Program-made: the position numbers and the translations under genes
The notes under the pieces: generated by a model
The model's input: only the letters and a program-made list of their open reading frames with translations
The model's database searches: none
Told to the model about the DNA's origin: nothing
Part shown: one piece after another, positions 1-8,993 of the stretch
How positions within the stretch are numbered: position 1 is the first letter of the stretch
Layout: every line of letters starts with the position of its first letter
Assembly (NCBI RefSeq): GCF_000716605.1
Contig: NZ_JNXE01000039.1
Span: forward strand, 1-64,000
DNA: 64,000 bases
DNA from: Streptomyces sp. NRRL F-525
GTDB lineage: Bacteria; Actinomycetota; Actinomycetes; Streptomycetales; Streptomycetaceae
Direction: 5' to 3'

Positions 1-228
1 GAGTGGTTGTTGGAGCGGTTGCCGGAGATGCTGGGTGCCGCTGATGATCCTGGGGCGTTTGTGCCCCGGCATCGGCTGGGGGGCGTCGCTCAGCATCGGC
101 GGGCGGGGGTGCGGGTGACGCGGGCCGGGGTGGGGGTGGGTGGTTGGGGTTGTGTGCGGGGTGCGGGTCTGTGGGGGCTGGGCGCGCAGTTCCCCGCGCC
201 CCTAGGAGGTTGGGGTGGGCCAGGTTGA
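1..228 (+). CDS. 3' end of an unidentified gene (partial)
   Basis: The frame is open from base 1 to a TGA at 226-228, so this may be the C-terminal 75 residues of a gene that starts left of the window. The first ~40 residues (helical, charged) look like protein. The rest is Gly/Val/Trp-rich and reads through the 20-bp intergenic repeat at 184-203, which is unusual for true coding sequence; the real stop could lie in another frame or the gene end may have drifted. I do not recognise a family. Confidence 0.3.
   Translation, partial: EWLLERLPEMLGAADDPGAFVPRHRLGGVAQHRRAGVRVTRAGVGVGGWGCVRGAGLWGLGAQFPAPLGGWGGPG
184..203. repeat. Streptomyces 20-bp intergenic repeat, copy 1
   Basis: GCGCAGTTCCCCGCGCCCCT. 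The same 20-mer occurs at 3130-3149 and, inverted, at 35919-35938. All three copies sit at gene 3' ends or between genes. Its function is unknown to me; the repeated placement after genes suggests a role in transcript ends. Confidence 0.8.
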
Positions 229-287
229 AGGCGGTCCCGGGGTGTCGTGGCGGTAGGTGGGTCCGCCGTGGCCCCGTCGAAGTCGGG

Positions 288-1067
288 TCAGACCGTGGCT
301 AGTTCGACCTCGCGGAGCAACTCCGCGGCGAAGGCCGACTCGTGGCGCTTGCCGGTCGGGGAGAGGGCTACGTACGCGGAGGCCAGGAAGAGGAACGAGC
401 CGAGGACGACCGCGAGCGGGAAGATGAACTCCGTGGCGGTGGCGCCGGACAGGGCCGCGCCGCTGGGCGCGAGGGCGACGCTCACGGCGTACATGCCGGT
501 GTAGTGCATGCTGCTGACCGCGAGCCCCATGACGAGGGCGGCGAGGGTGGCCAGGACCGGGCCGCGGACGACCAGGGTGAGGGTGAGCGCGGCGGTCGCG
601 GCGACGACGGCGATCGCGACGGAGGCGATGACGAGCCGGGGGTCGTAGTCGATCGTGCCGTGCAGGTCGAGCGCGGCCATGCCGGTGTAGTGCATGGCGG
701 CGACGCCGAGGCCGGTGCCGATGCCGCCGAAGGCGACCGAGGTGACGCGGGAGCGGCCGTAGCCGGCGGTGAAGACGCCGGCGGCGACCACACCGATGGA
801 CATCAGCAGGCTCAGGACGGTGAGCGGGACGTCGTAGCGGATGGGGGTGCCTTCGACGCTGAAGCCGAGCATCGCCACGAAGTGCATGGTCCAGATGCCG
901 GAGCCGATGGCGACGGAGGCGAGGGTCAGCCAGTTCCGTTTGGAGGCGCCGTCCGCCTCAAGTGCCCTTACGGTGCAGCGCAGTCCGAGGGCGGCGCCGA
1001 CGCAGGCCATCGCGTAGGAGAGGACCGGGGTGACCCAGCCCGCGCTGAAGTGATCCATGTGGCCCAT
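288..1067 (-). CDS. MHYT-domain integral membrane sensor protein
   Basis: 259 residues, almost entirely membrane helices. It carries the repeated signature that defines MHYT domains: MHFV at residue 61, MHYT at 125 and MHYT at 187, each at the end of a helix. The family is predicted to bind a metal such as copper and to sense O2, CO or NO. No GGDEF, EAL or kinase domain follows, so any output must go through a partner or the short C-terminal tail (about 235-259). The ATG lies downstream of GAGGAACC. A low-GC gap (about 1200-1260) with promoter-like AT-rich sequence separates it from ispE. Confidence 0.85.
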   Translation of the reverse strand: MGHMDHFSAGWVTPVLSYAMACVGAALGLRCTVRALEADGASKRNWLTLASVAIGSGIWTMHFVAMLGFSVEGTPIRYDVPLTVLSLLMSIGVVAAGVFTAGYGRSRVTSVAFGGIGTGLGVAAMHYTGMAALDLHGTIDYDPRLVIASVAIAVVAATAALTLTLVVRGPVLATLAALVMGLAVSSMHYTGMYAVSVALAPSGAALSGATATEFIFPLAVVLGSFLFLASAYVALSPTGKRHESAFAAELLREVELATV

Positions 1068-1259
1068 GGGGAGGTTCCTCTCGGGCGTGGCGCGGCGAGA
1101 CCGCGCGCGCAGGGAGTACCGCCGGTAACGAGGACCGGGGTTGGCTGATCATGCCAGCCGCACCTGCGGGACATACGCCGCGAAAAGGACCCCAGGGTCG
1201 ATTGGTGAACATTAAATCAATGTGGTTTGGATTACACCGAACACGCGTATTTTTGCAGG

Positions 1260-2189
1260 TCAGGCGGGTGTTCCGTGGACCTCGTGTGAAGGTCGGTCGA
1301 TCACGGTCGCCCCCGCCGCCGGACCCGTCGCCGTACGGACCGTCCGGCAGGTTCCGGAGGCGGCCAGCGCCTCCGCCGCCTTCGCCGCCGAACCGGGGTC
1401 GCGGACGAGGAACGCCGTCGTCGGGCCCGAGCCGGAGACCAGCGCGGCGAGGGCGCCCGCGGTGCGGCCCGCGGCGAGGGTGTCGGCCAGTTCCGGGAAG
1501 AGCGAAAGGGCCGCGGGCTGAAGGTCGTTGGAGACCGCGGCGGCGAGCGCGTCCGGGTCGCCCTTCGCGAGCGCGTCGAGGAGCGGCTGCGAGGCGACGG
1601 GCTCGGGGATGTCGGTGCCCTCGCCCAAGCGGTCGAACTCCCGGAAGACGGCCGGAGTGGACAGCCCGCGCTCCGCCATCGCGAACACCCAGTGGAAGGT
1701 GCCGCCGGTCTCCAGGACGGTCAGCTTCTCGCCGCGCCCGATGCCGAGCGCCGCTCCGCCGACCAGACTGAACGGCACATCGCTGCCCAACTCCGCGCAG
1801 ATGTCGAGCAGTTCGGCCCGCGAGGCCCCGGTCCCCCACAACGCGTCGCACGCCACCAGCGCGCCCGCCCCGTCCGCACTGCCGCCCGCCATGCCACCGG
1901 CGACGGGGATGTCCTTGGCGATGTGGAGGTGCACGGCGGGGTCGCGCCCGTACCGCTCCGCCAGTGCTACGGCCGCCCGCGCCGCCAAGTTCGTACGGTC
2001 CAGGGGGACTTGAGCCGCGTCCGGGCCCGCGCAGGTGACCCGGAGTTCGTCGGCGGGGGTCACGGTGACCTCGTCGTACAGGCCGACGGCGAGGAAGACG
2101 TTCGCCAGGTCGTGGAAGCCGTCGGGGCGCGCGGCCCCCACCGCGAGCTGGACGTTGACCTTCGCGGGGACACGGACGGTGACACTCAC
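1260..2189 (-). CDS. ispE: 4-diphosphocytidyl-2-C-methyl-D-erythritol kinase
   Basis: 309 residues, GHMP-kinase fold. IspE phosphorylates the 2-hydroxyl of CDP-methylerythritol in the MEP pathway to isoprenoid precursors. The ATP-binding glycine-rich motif [16 protein letters not shown] is at residues 95-110, and the N-terminal segment [11 protein letters not shown] carries the usual catalytic-face lysine. A second Gly-rich motif (SGSGPT) lies near the C-terminus. The ATG overlaps the rsmA stop by four bases, so the two are translationally coupled in a tatD-rpfB-rsmA-ispE order that is conserved in actinobacteria, including Mycobacterium. Length is normal for the family. Confidence 0.95.
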   Translation of the reverse strand: MSVTVRVPAKVNVQLAVGAARPDGFHDLANVFLAVGLYDEVTVTPADELRVTCAGPDAAQVPLDRTNLAARAAVALAERYGRDPAVHLHIAKDIPVAGGMAGGSADGAGALVACDALWGTGASRAELLDICAELGSDVPFSLVGGAALGIGRGEKLTVLETGGTFHWVFAMAERGLSTPAVFREFDRLGEGTDIPEPVASQPLLDALAKGDPDALAAAVSNDLQPAALSLFPELADTLAAGRTAGALAALVSGSGPTTAFLVRDPGSAAKAAEALAASGTCRTVRTATGPAAGATVIDRPSHEVHGTPA

Positions 2190-3079
2190 TTGCCGGGCTC
2201 CTCGTGCTGGACCTCTTCGGCGTCCACCTTGTTCTCCGCGATGCGGGTGAACTCCTCGACCGTGAGCGACTCGCCGCGCGCCTGCGGCGACACCCCGGCC
2301 GCCACCAGTGCCGTCTCCGCCGCCGCGGCCGAGCCCGCCCAGCCCGCGAGGGCCGCCCGCAGGGTCTTGCGGCGTTGGGCGAAGGCCGCGTCGACCACGG
2401 CGAAGACCTCGCGGCGGGTGGCTGTCGTCTTCAGGGGCTCGGCCCTGCGGGTCAGCGCCACCAGGCCGCTGTCCACGTTCGGGGCCGGCCAGAAGACCGT
2501 GCGGCCGATGGAACCGGCCCGCTTGACCTCGGCGTACCAGTTCGCCTTCACCGACGGGACGCCGTACACCTTCGAACCGGGCGGTGCGGCCAGGCGGTCG
2601 GCCACCTCGGCCTGGACCATCACCAGGGTGCGTTCGATGGTCGGGAAGTGTTCCAGCATGTGGAGCAGGACCGGTACGGCCACGTTGTAGGGGAGGTTGG
2701 CGACCAGCGCGGTCGGGGGCGGGCCGGGGAGTTCCGTCACCTGCATCGCGTCCGAGTGCACCAGGGCGAAGCGGTCCGCCCGGTCCGGCATCCGCGCCGC
2801 CACCGTCGCCGGGAGTGCGCCTGCGAGGGTGTCGTCGATCTCCACGGCGGTGACGCGGTCGGCCACTTCGAGCAGGGCGAGTGTGAGTGAGCCCAGGCCG
2901 GGGCCTACCTCCACCACCACGTCGTCGGGGCGGACGTCTGCGGTGCGGACGATGCGGCGGACGGTGTTCGCGTCGATCACGAAGTTCTGGCCGCGTTGTT
3001 TGGTGGGGCGGACGTTCAGGGCGGCGGCCAGTTCGCGGATTTCTGCGGGGCCCAGGAGGGCGTCGGGGTTGCTGCTCAC
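2186..3079 (-). CDS. rsmA: 16S rRNA (adenine(1518)-N6/adenine(1519)-N6)-dimethyltransferase
   Basis: 297 residues. RsmA (KsgA) dimethylates two adjacent adenines in the 3'-terminal hairpin of 16S rRNA during late 30S assembly. Visible motifs: QNFVID at 31-36, SAM-binding motif [12 protein letters not shown] at 56-66, and catalytic NLPYNV at 128-133 (the NLPY form typical of rRNA adenine dimethylases). The C-terminal helical domain (about 205-297) is complete. Its stop overlaps the start of ispE. Plasmid Erm resistance methylases are related, but the genomic context and N-terminal signature fit the housekeeping enzyme. Confidence 0.95.
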   Translation of the reverse strand: MSSNPDALLGPAEIRELAAALNVRPTKQRGQNFVIDANTVRRIVRTADVRPDDVVVEVGPGLGSLTLALLEVADRVTAVEIDDTLAGALPATVAARMPDRADRFALVHSDAMQVTELPGPPPTALVANLPYNVAVPVLLHMLEHFPTIERTLVMVQAEVADRLAAPPGSKVYGVPSVKANWYAEVKRAGSIGRTVFWPAPNVDSGLVALTRRAEPLKTTATRREVFAVVDAAFAQRRKTLRAALAGWAGSAAAAETALVAAGVSPQARGESLTVEEFTRIAENKVDAEEVQHEEPGK

Positions 3080-3129
3080 GTTCCTAGGTTACGGGGCCGT
3101 TTTCGGCTGCCGCGCCGTCGTGGCTGGTC

Positions 3130-3149
3130 GCGCAGTTCCCCGCGCCCCT
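3130..3149. repeat. Streptomyces 20-bp intergenic repeat, copy 2
   Basis: Exact copy of the 20-mer at 184-203, in the same orientation, in the gap between rpfB and rsmA. It is followed by GGGGGTGGGGGCTGCGCCCCC-like sequence that can form a GC hairpin (about 3148-3175), so this copy lies in a potentially structured spacer inside an operon. Confidence 0.8.
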
Positions 3150-3191
3150 AGGGGGTGGGGGCTGCGCCCCCTACCCCCTATCTCCTGTCTC

Positions 3192-4493
3192 TCAGCCGTG
3201 CAGTCTTGTTCCGCAGTGCGGCCATGGGCTCGAACCCCGTCGCACGTACAGCCTCTTCGCGCGCAACGTCTGCTCCTCCGCGCTCGCGTCCTGCGGGCGA
3301 CCGCTCCCGCCCAGGCTGTGCCAGGTGTGGGTGTCGAACTGGTAGAGGCCGCCGTAGGTGCCCGAGGGGTCCACCGCGCCGGGGCGGCCGCCGGACTCGC
3401 AGGTCGCCAGGCCGTGCCAGTTGAGTTGGTCGGCGCCCTGGACCGACGTGGGCATCGGCTTCGAGCCCACCTTCACCAGCTGTGAGCGAGGTTCGCGGAC
3501 CAGCTGGTCGTCCACTCGGCGGGGCTTCTCCTTGACGCCGTTGACCGTGCGGAGGGTGTAGGTGACCCGGCGCAGGCCCGGCTGGCCCGCCCGCTCCACC
3601 ACCTCCGTGCCCTTGAACAGGGTGGGGTCGTCCGTGCGTTCCACCTTGAAGGGGATCGCCTCCTCGCGGACCTCGCGCGTGCCCGTCACCCGCAGGACCG
3701 TGATCGTCTGGCCGTCGCGCGGGAAGCTGGCCGGGGGAACCGAGGTGGTGTCCTCGCCGTGGAGGCCGATGCCCGCCTCCTGGACCGCCTCACCGACCGT
3801 CGCCGCGTTGGTGCGGATCGTGCGGGCGCGGCCGTCGGCCATGATCGTGACGGTGCGTTCGGTGCGGACGTCGAGGGCGAGTCCGGCGCGGCCGATGGGC
3901 TGGGAGCGCGAGGTGGAGACGTAGGCGCCCTCGGCCCGTACGCCGAGTTGTTCGAGGGCGCCGTCGACCGTGCGGGCCGTGGTCCACACCTCGCGCCGGT
4001 GGCCGTCGATGGTGAGCCGCACTGGGCGGCCGTAGCGGACCGCGACCTCGTCGCCGCTGGCGAGGGGCGCGTCGCGGCCGGGGGCGACCACGTCGTGCGC
4101 GCCTACGTCCACGCCCTGCTGGGCGAGGAGTTCGGTGACGTCGTCGGCGAAGGTGTGCAGGGTGCGCGGCTTGCCGTCGACGTTCAGCTCGATCGCCTTG
4201 TCCTTGGCGACGAACGCGGTGGTACCGCCGGCGAGGAAGGCGACGACCAGGGCCTGCGGGACCAGCCTGCGCATCGCCGAGCCGGAGTCCGGGCGGTCGG
4301 CTCTTCGGCGCCGGCCGTGCCGCGCCGCCGGTTCGCTCTCCGGCTCGGCGGTGCCCGCCTGGCGCGGGAACACGGGTTCGTACGCCTCGTAGGCGGGGCG
4401 GTACGTGTCCTCGTACACCTCGGTGGGCCCGTCGGTGTACGCGTCGGCGCGCACACCGCGGTCGTACGTCTCGTAGGTCTCGTAGTTGCTCAC
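3192..4493 (-). CDS. rpfB: Resuscitation-promoting factor, RpfB type
   Basis: 433 residues from the GTG at 4493. This start gives the conserved N-terminus VSNYETYETY; an in-frame ATG at 4640 would add 49 unconserved residues and overlap tatD. RpfB proteins are cell-wall lytic enzymes that cleave peptidoglycan and promote spore or dormant-cell outgrowth. Layout: Tyr/Glu-rich cytoplasmic tail 1-60, Arg-rich stretch, membrane anchor about 77-95, three DUF348 repeats (about 101-140, 158-200, 214-255), G5 domain about 265-345, and a transglycosylase-like Rpf domain 355-430. The catalytic glutamate is in ATCESGG (E366) and the Rpf cysteines are at 365 and 427. It sits between tatD and rsmA, as in Mycobacterium. 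Confidence 0.93.
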   Translation of the reverse strand: MSNYETYETYDRGVRADAYTDGPTEVYEDTYRPAYEAYEPVFPRQAGTAEPESEPAARHGRRRRADRPDSGSAMRRLVPQALVVAFLAGGTTAFVAKDKAIELNVDGKPRTLHTFADDVTELLAQQGVDVGAHDVVAPGRDAPLASGDEVAVRYGRPVRLTIDGHRREVWTTARTVDGALEQLGVRAEGAYVSTSRSQPIGRAGLALDVRTERTVTIMADGRARTIRTNAATVGEAVQEAGIGLHGEDTTSVPPASFPRDGQTITVLRVTGTREVREEAIPFKVERTDDPTLFKGTEVVERAGQPGLRRVTYTLRTVNGVKEKPRRVDDQLVREPRSQLVKVGSKPMPTSVQGADQLNWHGLATCESGGRPGAVDPSGTYGGLYQFDTHTWHSLGGSGRPQDASAEEQTLRAKRLYVRRGSSPWPHCGTRLHG

Positions 4494-4636
4494 GCCGACA
4501 CGCTCCAGAAGGCCACGGGGGTCCGGATCGGGCCAACAGAACCTAGCGGAGTGACCGTCACTCTCCAAAGCGGCGCGGCTACCCAGAGTTGTGTTCGATG
4601 ACGTCCTGAGGATGTGTTCCGTGCGGCCCCGAGGGC

Positions 4637-5539
4637 TCAATAGGCGAACACCCGGGCCGTGTTGGCCGCCAGCGCCGTCGCCAGCTCGTCCTCCTCGATG
4701 CCCCGTACGGCGGCCATCGCGCGCACCGTGACCGGGATGAGATAGGGCGCGTTGGGCCGTCCGCGGTACGGGGCCGGGGTCAGGAAGGGCGCGTCCGTCT
4801 CCACCAGGACCAGCTCCAGGGGGGCCACCGCCAGCGCGTCCCGCAGGTTCTGGGCGTTCTTGAAGGTGACGGTGCCGGCGAAGGACATGAAGTACCCGGC
4901 GCGGGCGCAGAGTTCGGCCATCTCGGCGTCGCCGGAGTAGCAGTGGAAGACCGTGCGCTCGGGGGCGCCTTCCTCCTTGAGGACGCGCAGGACGTCGGCG
5001 TGGGCGTCGCGGTCGTGGATGACCAGGGCCTTGCCGTGCCGCTTGGCGATCTCGATGTGCGCGCGGAACGACTGCTCCTGGGCCGCCTTGCCCTCGGGCC
5101 CGGTGCGGAAGTAGTCGAGGCCGGTCTCGCCGACGCCCTTGACCTGCGGGAGTCCGGCGAGGCGGTCGATCTCCGCGAGGGCTTCGTCGAGAGCCGCGTC
5201 GCCACCGGGTACGCGCGCTCCCTGGCGGGACCAGCCGTCCGGGTCGCCGTGGACTATGCGCGGGGCCTCGTTCGGGTGCAGGGCGACCGTCGCGTGGACG
5301 GCGTCGTACCGGGCGGCCGTCTCGGCGGCCCAGCGGGAGCCCTTCAGGTCGCAGCCGACCTGGACGACCGTCGTCACGCCGACCGACGCGGCCTTGGCGA
5401 GCGCCTGGTCCACCGTGCCGGACTGCATGTCGAGGTGGGTGTGGGAGTCGGCGACGGCCACCCGGAGGGGCTCCGGGAGCGGCGGCGCCGCGTTCTTCTC
5501 GCCGTCGCGGTCGCGGTCGCGGGCGCTGGAGGAAGGCAT
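4637..5539 (-). CDS. tatD: TatD-family metal-dependent deoxyribonuclease
   Basis: 300 residues, TIM-barrel amidohydrolase superfamily. TatD enzymes are Mg-dependent 3'-5' exonucleases acting in DNA repair and fragment clearance; despite the name they are not part of Tat export. Metal ligands are seen in DSHTHLD (H33, H35), VGETGLD (E138), VIHDRDAH and FHCYSGD, with the closing aspartate in VETDAPFLTP. The N-terminal ~28 residues (SSARDRDRDGEKN) are a low-complexity extension and could be shorter if a downstream start is used. It heads the conserved tatD-rpfB-rsmA-ispE cluster. Confidence 0.92.
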   Translation of the reverse strand: MPSSSARDRDRDGEKNAAPPLPEPLRVAVADSHTHLDMQSGTVDQALAKAASVGVTTVVQVGCDLKGSRWAAETAARYDAVHATVALHPNEAPRIVHGDPDGWSRQGARVPGGDAALDEALAEIDRLAGLPQVKGVGETGLDYFRTGPEGKAAQEQSFRAHIEIAKRHGKALVIHDRDAHADVLRVLKEEGAPERTVFHCYSGDAEMAELCARAGYFMSFAGTVTFKNAQNLRDALAVAPLELVLVETDAPFLTPAPYRGRPNAPYLIPVTVRAMAAVRGIEEDELATALAANTARVFAY

Positions 5540-5586
5540 GCCCCGATCCTACGAAAGGGGCATGCCCGCCCGGTCGTCGGAGCCGG

Positions 5587-6015
5587 TCAGCTCGCCTTGC
5601 GGTGGAACGGGTGGAGGAGGTCGGACAGGTGCCAGTGGTGGTCCCTGTGCTCCGGCAGCGGGGTCACGGCGGCGTCGCCGTCCTCCGCCGCCTCGGCCGT
5701 GGCCGCCGCCCGGGGCCGCGGCGGCGCGTACTGCCGCTGCGCGGCCTCCCGTACCGACGAGACCTGGCCCGCGCGCATGATCCGCACGACATGCCCGTCG
5801 CAGTTGAGGCAGGCGGGCCGGCTGAGCGGTGACGGCACGACCTGACCCTCCGCCACGTACATCACGAACTGGTGGCCGTCGGTGTCGACGTGGTGCTCTA
5901 TCTCGTACGACTGCTCCCAGCCGTGCCCGCACCGCATGCAGGCGAAGGAGTACGACTCGTTGACCACGGCGGTGGCGGGGCCACGGAGGCCGGTCTGCCC
6001 TGCGATCTCACTCAT
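5587..6015 (-). CDS. Zinc-ribbon protein of unknown function
   Basis: 142 residues from the ATG at 6015, which has a GCAGGAG ribosome site seven bases upstream; an in-frame ATG at 6111 has no such support. Two cysteine pairs, CMRC (26-29) and CLNC (69-72), flank a segment with HHVDTDGHQF and fit one zinc ribbon. The C-terminal half is Ala/Arg-rich and ends in a His-rich segment (HRDHHWHLSDLLHPFH). Conserved-looking but not a family I can name with certainty. It probably shares transcription with tatD, whose start is about 50 bp downstream. Confidence 0.75.
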   Translation of the reverse strand: MSEIAGQTGLRGPATAVVNESYSFACMRCGHGWEQSYEIEHHVDTDGHQFVMYVAEGQVVPSPLSRPACLNCDGHVVRIMRAGQVSSVREAAQRQYAPPRPRAAATAEAAEDGDAAVTPLPEHRDHHWHLSDLLHPFHRKAS

Positions 6016-6320
6016 GCCAGCTCCTGCTTGCTTTCCGCTGGACAAATACCTCCGGCGAGGGGATTCCCCCCGGAATCCCGTTGGAGGCGAGGGACGGGTG
6101 TGTCCCTTCATCCAGTGGACGCCTCCGGCAGGGCGAACGCATCAGTCCTGTCGACTGTTGGAGGCGATTTGGACTTTCCTTGTCGAATCACCCCGGCAAG
6201 GCGGTCCGGGCTTTGCATTTCGTGACCGCGCTTTGCCCCGCCATGGGGCGCGCGCTCATCGGAACAGCGCCCCGCTCAGAGGAACCTTTCCCGCAGGTCA
6301 GAGGGGTTTTTTGCACAAGC
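6016..6320. other. 305-bp gap between the zinc-ribbon gene and rsmI
   Basis: No credible coding sequence. It contains the promoter region of the minus-strand zinc-ribbon gene and, next to rsmI, the repeated stop-codon sequence described separately. The rest is less GC-rich than the neighbouring genes. No riboswitch or RNA gene is recognisable to me. Confidence 0.6.
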
Positions 6321-6339
6321 TCAGAGGGGTTTTTGCGCA
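6298..6339 (-). repeat. Tandem 20-bp duplication spanning the rsmI stop codon
   Basis: On the plus strand TCAGAGGGGTTTTTTGCACA (6298-6317) is followed after three bases by TCAGAGGGGTTTTTGCGCA (6321-6339). Read on the minus strand, each copy carries a run of A, then CCCCTCTGA; the second copy encodes the last residues and stop of RsmI and the first repeats them just beyond it. A shorter echo (CTCAGAGGAACC) lies near 6277. Confidence 0.75.
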
Positions 6340-7181
6340 GACTTCGCCGCCACCACGGCATCGAACACCTCACGCTTGGGAACGCCTGCCTCGACGGCCA
6401 CGGCGGCGATCGCCTCTTTACGCCGCTCCCCCGCCTCCTCGCGCACCCGAACCCGCCGTACCAACTCGTCGGCGCCCAGTTCCTCGGCCTTCGCGGGAGC
6501 GCCCTCGACGACGACGGTGATCTCCCCTCTGACCCCCTCCGCCGCCCACTCGGCCAGCTCGCCGACCGGGCCGCGCTTGATCTCCTCGTACGTCTTCGTC
6601 AGCTCGCGGCACACGGCGGCCCGCCGCTCGGCGCCGAACACCTCGGCCATCGCGGCGAGGGTGTCGTCGAGCCGGTGCGGGGCCTCGAAGTAGACGAGGG
6701 TGCGCCGCTCACCGGCGACCTCCCGCAGCCGCGACAGCCGCTCGCCGGCCTTGCGCGGCAGGAACCCCTCGAAGCAGAACCGGTCCACCGGCAGCCCTGA
6801 CAGCGCGAGCGCGGTGAGCACGGCGGACGGTCCCGGTACGGCGGTGACCTTGATGTCCTTCTCCACGGCGGCGGCGACGAGCCGGTACCCGGGGTCGGAC
6901 ACGGACGGCATCCCGGCATCGGTGACCAGGAGCACGCGCGAACCGCCGAGCAGCGCCTCGACCAGCTCCGGTGTCCGGGCGGCCTCGTTGCCCTCGAAGT
7001 ACGACACGACCCGCCCCTTGGGCTGCACCCCGAGCGCCTGGGTCAGCCGCCGCAGCCGCCGGGTGTCCTCGGCGGCGACCACATCGGCACCCGCCAACTC
7101 CTCGGCGAGCCGCGGCGGGGCGTCCGCGATGTCGCCGATGGGGGTGCCGGCAAGGACCAGAGTTCCGGGAGCAACTGTCAC
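6321..7181 (-). CDS. rsmI: 16S rRNA (cytidine(1402)-2'-O)-methyltransferase
   Basis: 286 residues, tetrapyrrole-methylase (SPOUT-unrelated) fold. RsmI methylates the ribose of C1402 in the ribosomal P site. Characteristic sequences: LAGTPIGDIADAPPR near residue 10, VAAEDTRRLRRL, the SAM-binding TDAGMPSVSDPGY around 90-102, and GPSAVLTALALSGLP. The end of the protein (KSAQKPL) lies in a short tandem duplication, so the last residues may be recently altered. It is divergent from the mannosyltransferase pmt with 62 bp between starts, an arrangement also found in Mycobacterium (Rv1003/Rv1002c). Confidence 0.93.
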   Translation of the reverse strand: MTVAPGTLVLAGTPIGDIADAPPRLAEELAGADVVAAEDTRRLRRLTQALGVQPKGRVVSYFEGNEAARTPELVEALLGGSRVLLVTDAGMPSVSDPGYRLVAAAVEKDIKVTAVPGPSAVLTALALSGLPVDRFCFEGFLPRKAGERLSRLREVAGERRTLVYFEAPHRLDDTLAAMAEVFGAERRAAVCRELTKTYEEIKRGPVGELAEWAAEGVRGEITVVVEGAPAKAEELGADELVRRVRVREEAGERRKEAIAAVAVEAGVPKREVFDAVVAAKSAQKPL

Positions 7182-7243
7182 GTTTCCATCCTCTCAGGGG
7201 AGAGAGGCGGGACTCACACAGACCTGTTCCCTACGATGGCGCG

Positions 7244-8986
7244 GTGACCAGTACCGCGTCCTCCACGGACATCCGGCAAGGGCAGGCCCCGCTAGACCAG
7301 CGGCCGTCGTGGCAGCAGCGGCTGCGCCGATTCGGCTACACGGCGGGACCCAGAAGCGACGTACGCGACCGGCTGGTGCCGCCGTACGCGGAGCCCAGCC
7401 CGCGCCTGTGGGCGGCGCTCGGCTTCTCGCCTGCGCTCGTCGACCGCGTCAACCGCTGGTCGGGCTGGGGCGGCCCGCTGCTGGTCACGCTCATGGCGGG
7501 CGTGATGCGCTTCTACCACCTGGGCAGCCCCAAGGCGGTGATATTCGACGAGACGTACTACGCGAAGGACGCGTGGGCGCTGGTCCACCGCGGCTTCGAG
7601 GTCAACTGGGACAAGAACGCCAACGACCTGATCCTCCAGCACAACGGTCACATCCCCATCCCGACCGACGCGGCCTACGTCGTGCACCCGCCGGTCGGCA
7701 AGTACGTCATCGGCATCGGCGAGCTGATCTTCGGCTTCAACCCCTTCGGCTGGCGCTTCATGACAGCGCTGCTGGGCACATTGGCCATCCTGATGCTGTG
7801 CCGCATCGGCCGCCGCCTGTTCCGCTCCACGTTCCTGGGCTGCGTGGCGGGCGTCATGATGTCCCTCGACGGCCTGGCCTTCGTGATGGCCCGCACCTCG
7901 CTGCTCGACGGCGTCCTGATGTTCTTCGTGGTGGCGGCGTTCGGCTGCCTGCTCCTGGACCGGGACAGGGCCCGGGCGAAACTCGCGGCCGCGCTACCGG
8001 TCGACGCGGACGGCCGGGTCCGCCCGGACGCGCACATCGCGGACACCCTCTCCCTCGGCTGGCGCCCCTGGCGCTGGATGGCCGGCCTGACGCTCGGCCT
8101 CGCGATGGCCACCAAGTGGAACGGCATGTTCTACGCGGCGGCCTTCGTCATCATGGCCGTGCTCTGGGACGTCGGCTCCCGCAAGGTCGCGGGCGCGAGC
8201 AAGCCGTACGCCGCGGTCCTCAAGCACGACGTGGGCCTCGCCTTCATCTCCACCGCCCCGGTCGCGATCTCGGTCTACGTCCTGTCCTGGCTCGGCTGGA
8301 TCCTCTCCCCGGCCAACGGCACCGGCGGCTACTTCCGCAACTGGGCGGCGACCGACGGCAAGGGCGGCTTCTGGAGCCACTACATGCCGGACTGGGCGCG
8401 CAGCCTGTGGCACTACGAGCACGAGGTCTACGAGTTCAACGTCGGCCTGCACTCCCCGCACACGTACATGTCCAACCCCTGGAGCTGGCTGGTCGACGGC
8501 CGCCCGGTCTCGTACTTCTACGAGTCCCCCTCCCCCGGCGCGGACGGCTGCCCGGCAAGCGCGGGCGAAAAATGCGCCCGCGAGGTCCTGGCCATCGGCA
8601 CCCCACTCCTCTGGTGGGCGGCCTGCTTCGCCCTCCTGTACGTCCTGTGGCGCTGGGCGTTCCGCCGCGACTGGCGCGCGGGCGCGATCGCCTGCGGCGT
8701 GGCGGCCGGCTACCTCCCCTGGTTCATGTACCAGGACCGCACGATCTTCTTCTTCTACTCGATCGTCTTCCTCCCGTTCCTGTGCCTGGCGGTCGCGATG
8801 CTGATCGGCGCGGTCATCGGCCCACCGGGGTCCAGCGACACGCGCCGGGTCGCGGGGGCGGTGGGGGCGGGCGTGCTGGTCCTGCTGGTCACGTGGAACT
8901 TCATTTATTTCTGGCCGCTTTACACGGGGACGGCGATCCCGATCGACCAGTGGCGGTCGCGGATGTGGCTGGACACCTGGGTGTAG
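7244..8986 (+). CDS. pmt: Polyprenyl-phosphate-mannose-protein mannosyltransferase
   Basis: 580 residues from the GTG at 7244; the frame is open further upstream but that part overlaps rsmI. Bacterial Pmt transfers mannose from polyprenyl-phosphate-mannose to Ser/Thr of exported proteins; in S. coelicolor it glycosylates the phage phiC31 receptor and surface proteins. The catalytic acidic pair is in the first external loop, IFDETYY (D102-E103), after an N-terminal cytoplasmic region and first membrane helix. About ten membrane helices follow, with the PMT C-terminal block HSPHTYMSNPWSW near residue 410. Likely targets in this window are secreted cell-wall proteins. Confidence 0.93.
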   Translation: MTSTASSTDIRQGQAPLDQRPSWQQRLRRFGYTAGPRSDVRDRLVPPYAEPSPRLWAALGFSPALVDRVNRWSGWGGPLLVTLMAGVMRFYHLGSPKAVIFDETYYAKDAWALVHRGFEVNWDKNANDLILQHNGHIPIPTDAAYVVHPPVGKYVIGIGELIFGFNPFGWRFMTALLGTLAILMLCRIGRRLFRSTFLGCVAGVMMSLDGLAFVMARTSLLDGVLMFFVVAAFGCLLLDRDRARAKLAAALPVDADGRVRPDAHIADTLSLGWRPWRWMAGLTLGLAMATKWNGMFYAAAFVIMAVLWDVGSRKVAGASKPYAAVLKHDVGLAFISTAPVAISVYVLSWLGWILSPANGTGGYFRNWAATDGKGGFWSHYMPDWARSLWHYEHEVYEFNVGLHSPHTYMSNPWSWLVDGRPVSYFYESPSPGADGCPASAGEKCAREVLAIGTPLLWWAACFALLYVLWRWAFRRDWRAGAIACGVAAGYLPWFMYQDRTIFFFYSIVFLPFLCLAVAMLIGAVIGPPGSSDTRRVAGAVGAGVLVLLVTWNFIYFWPLYTGTAIPIDQWRSRMWLDTWV

Positions 8987-8993
8987 CCCGCCG

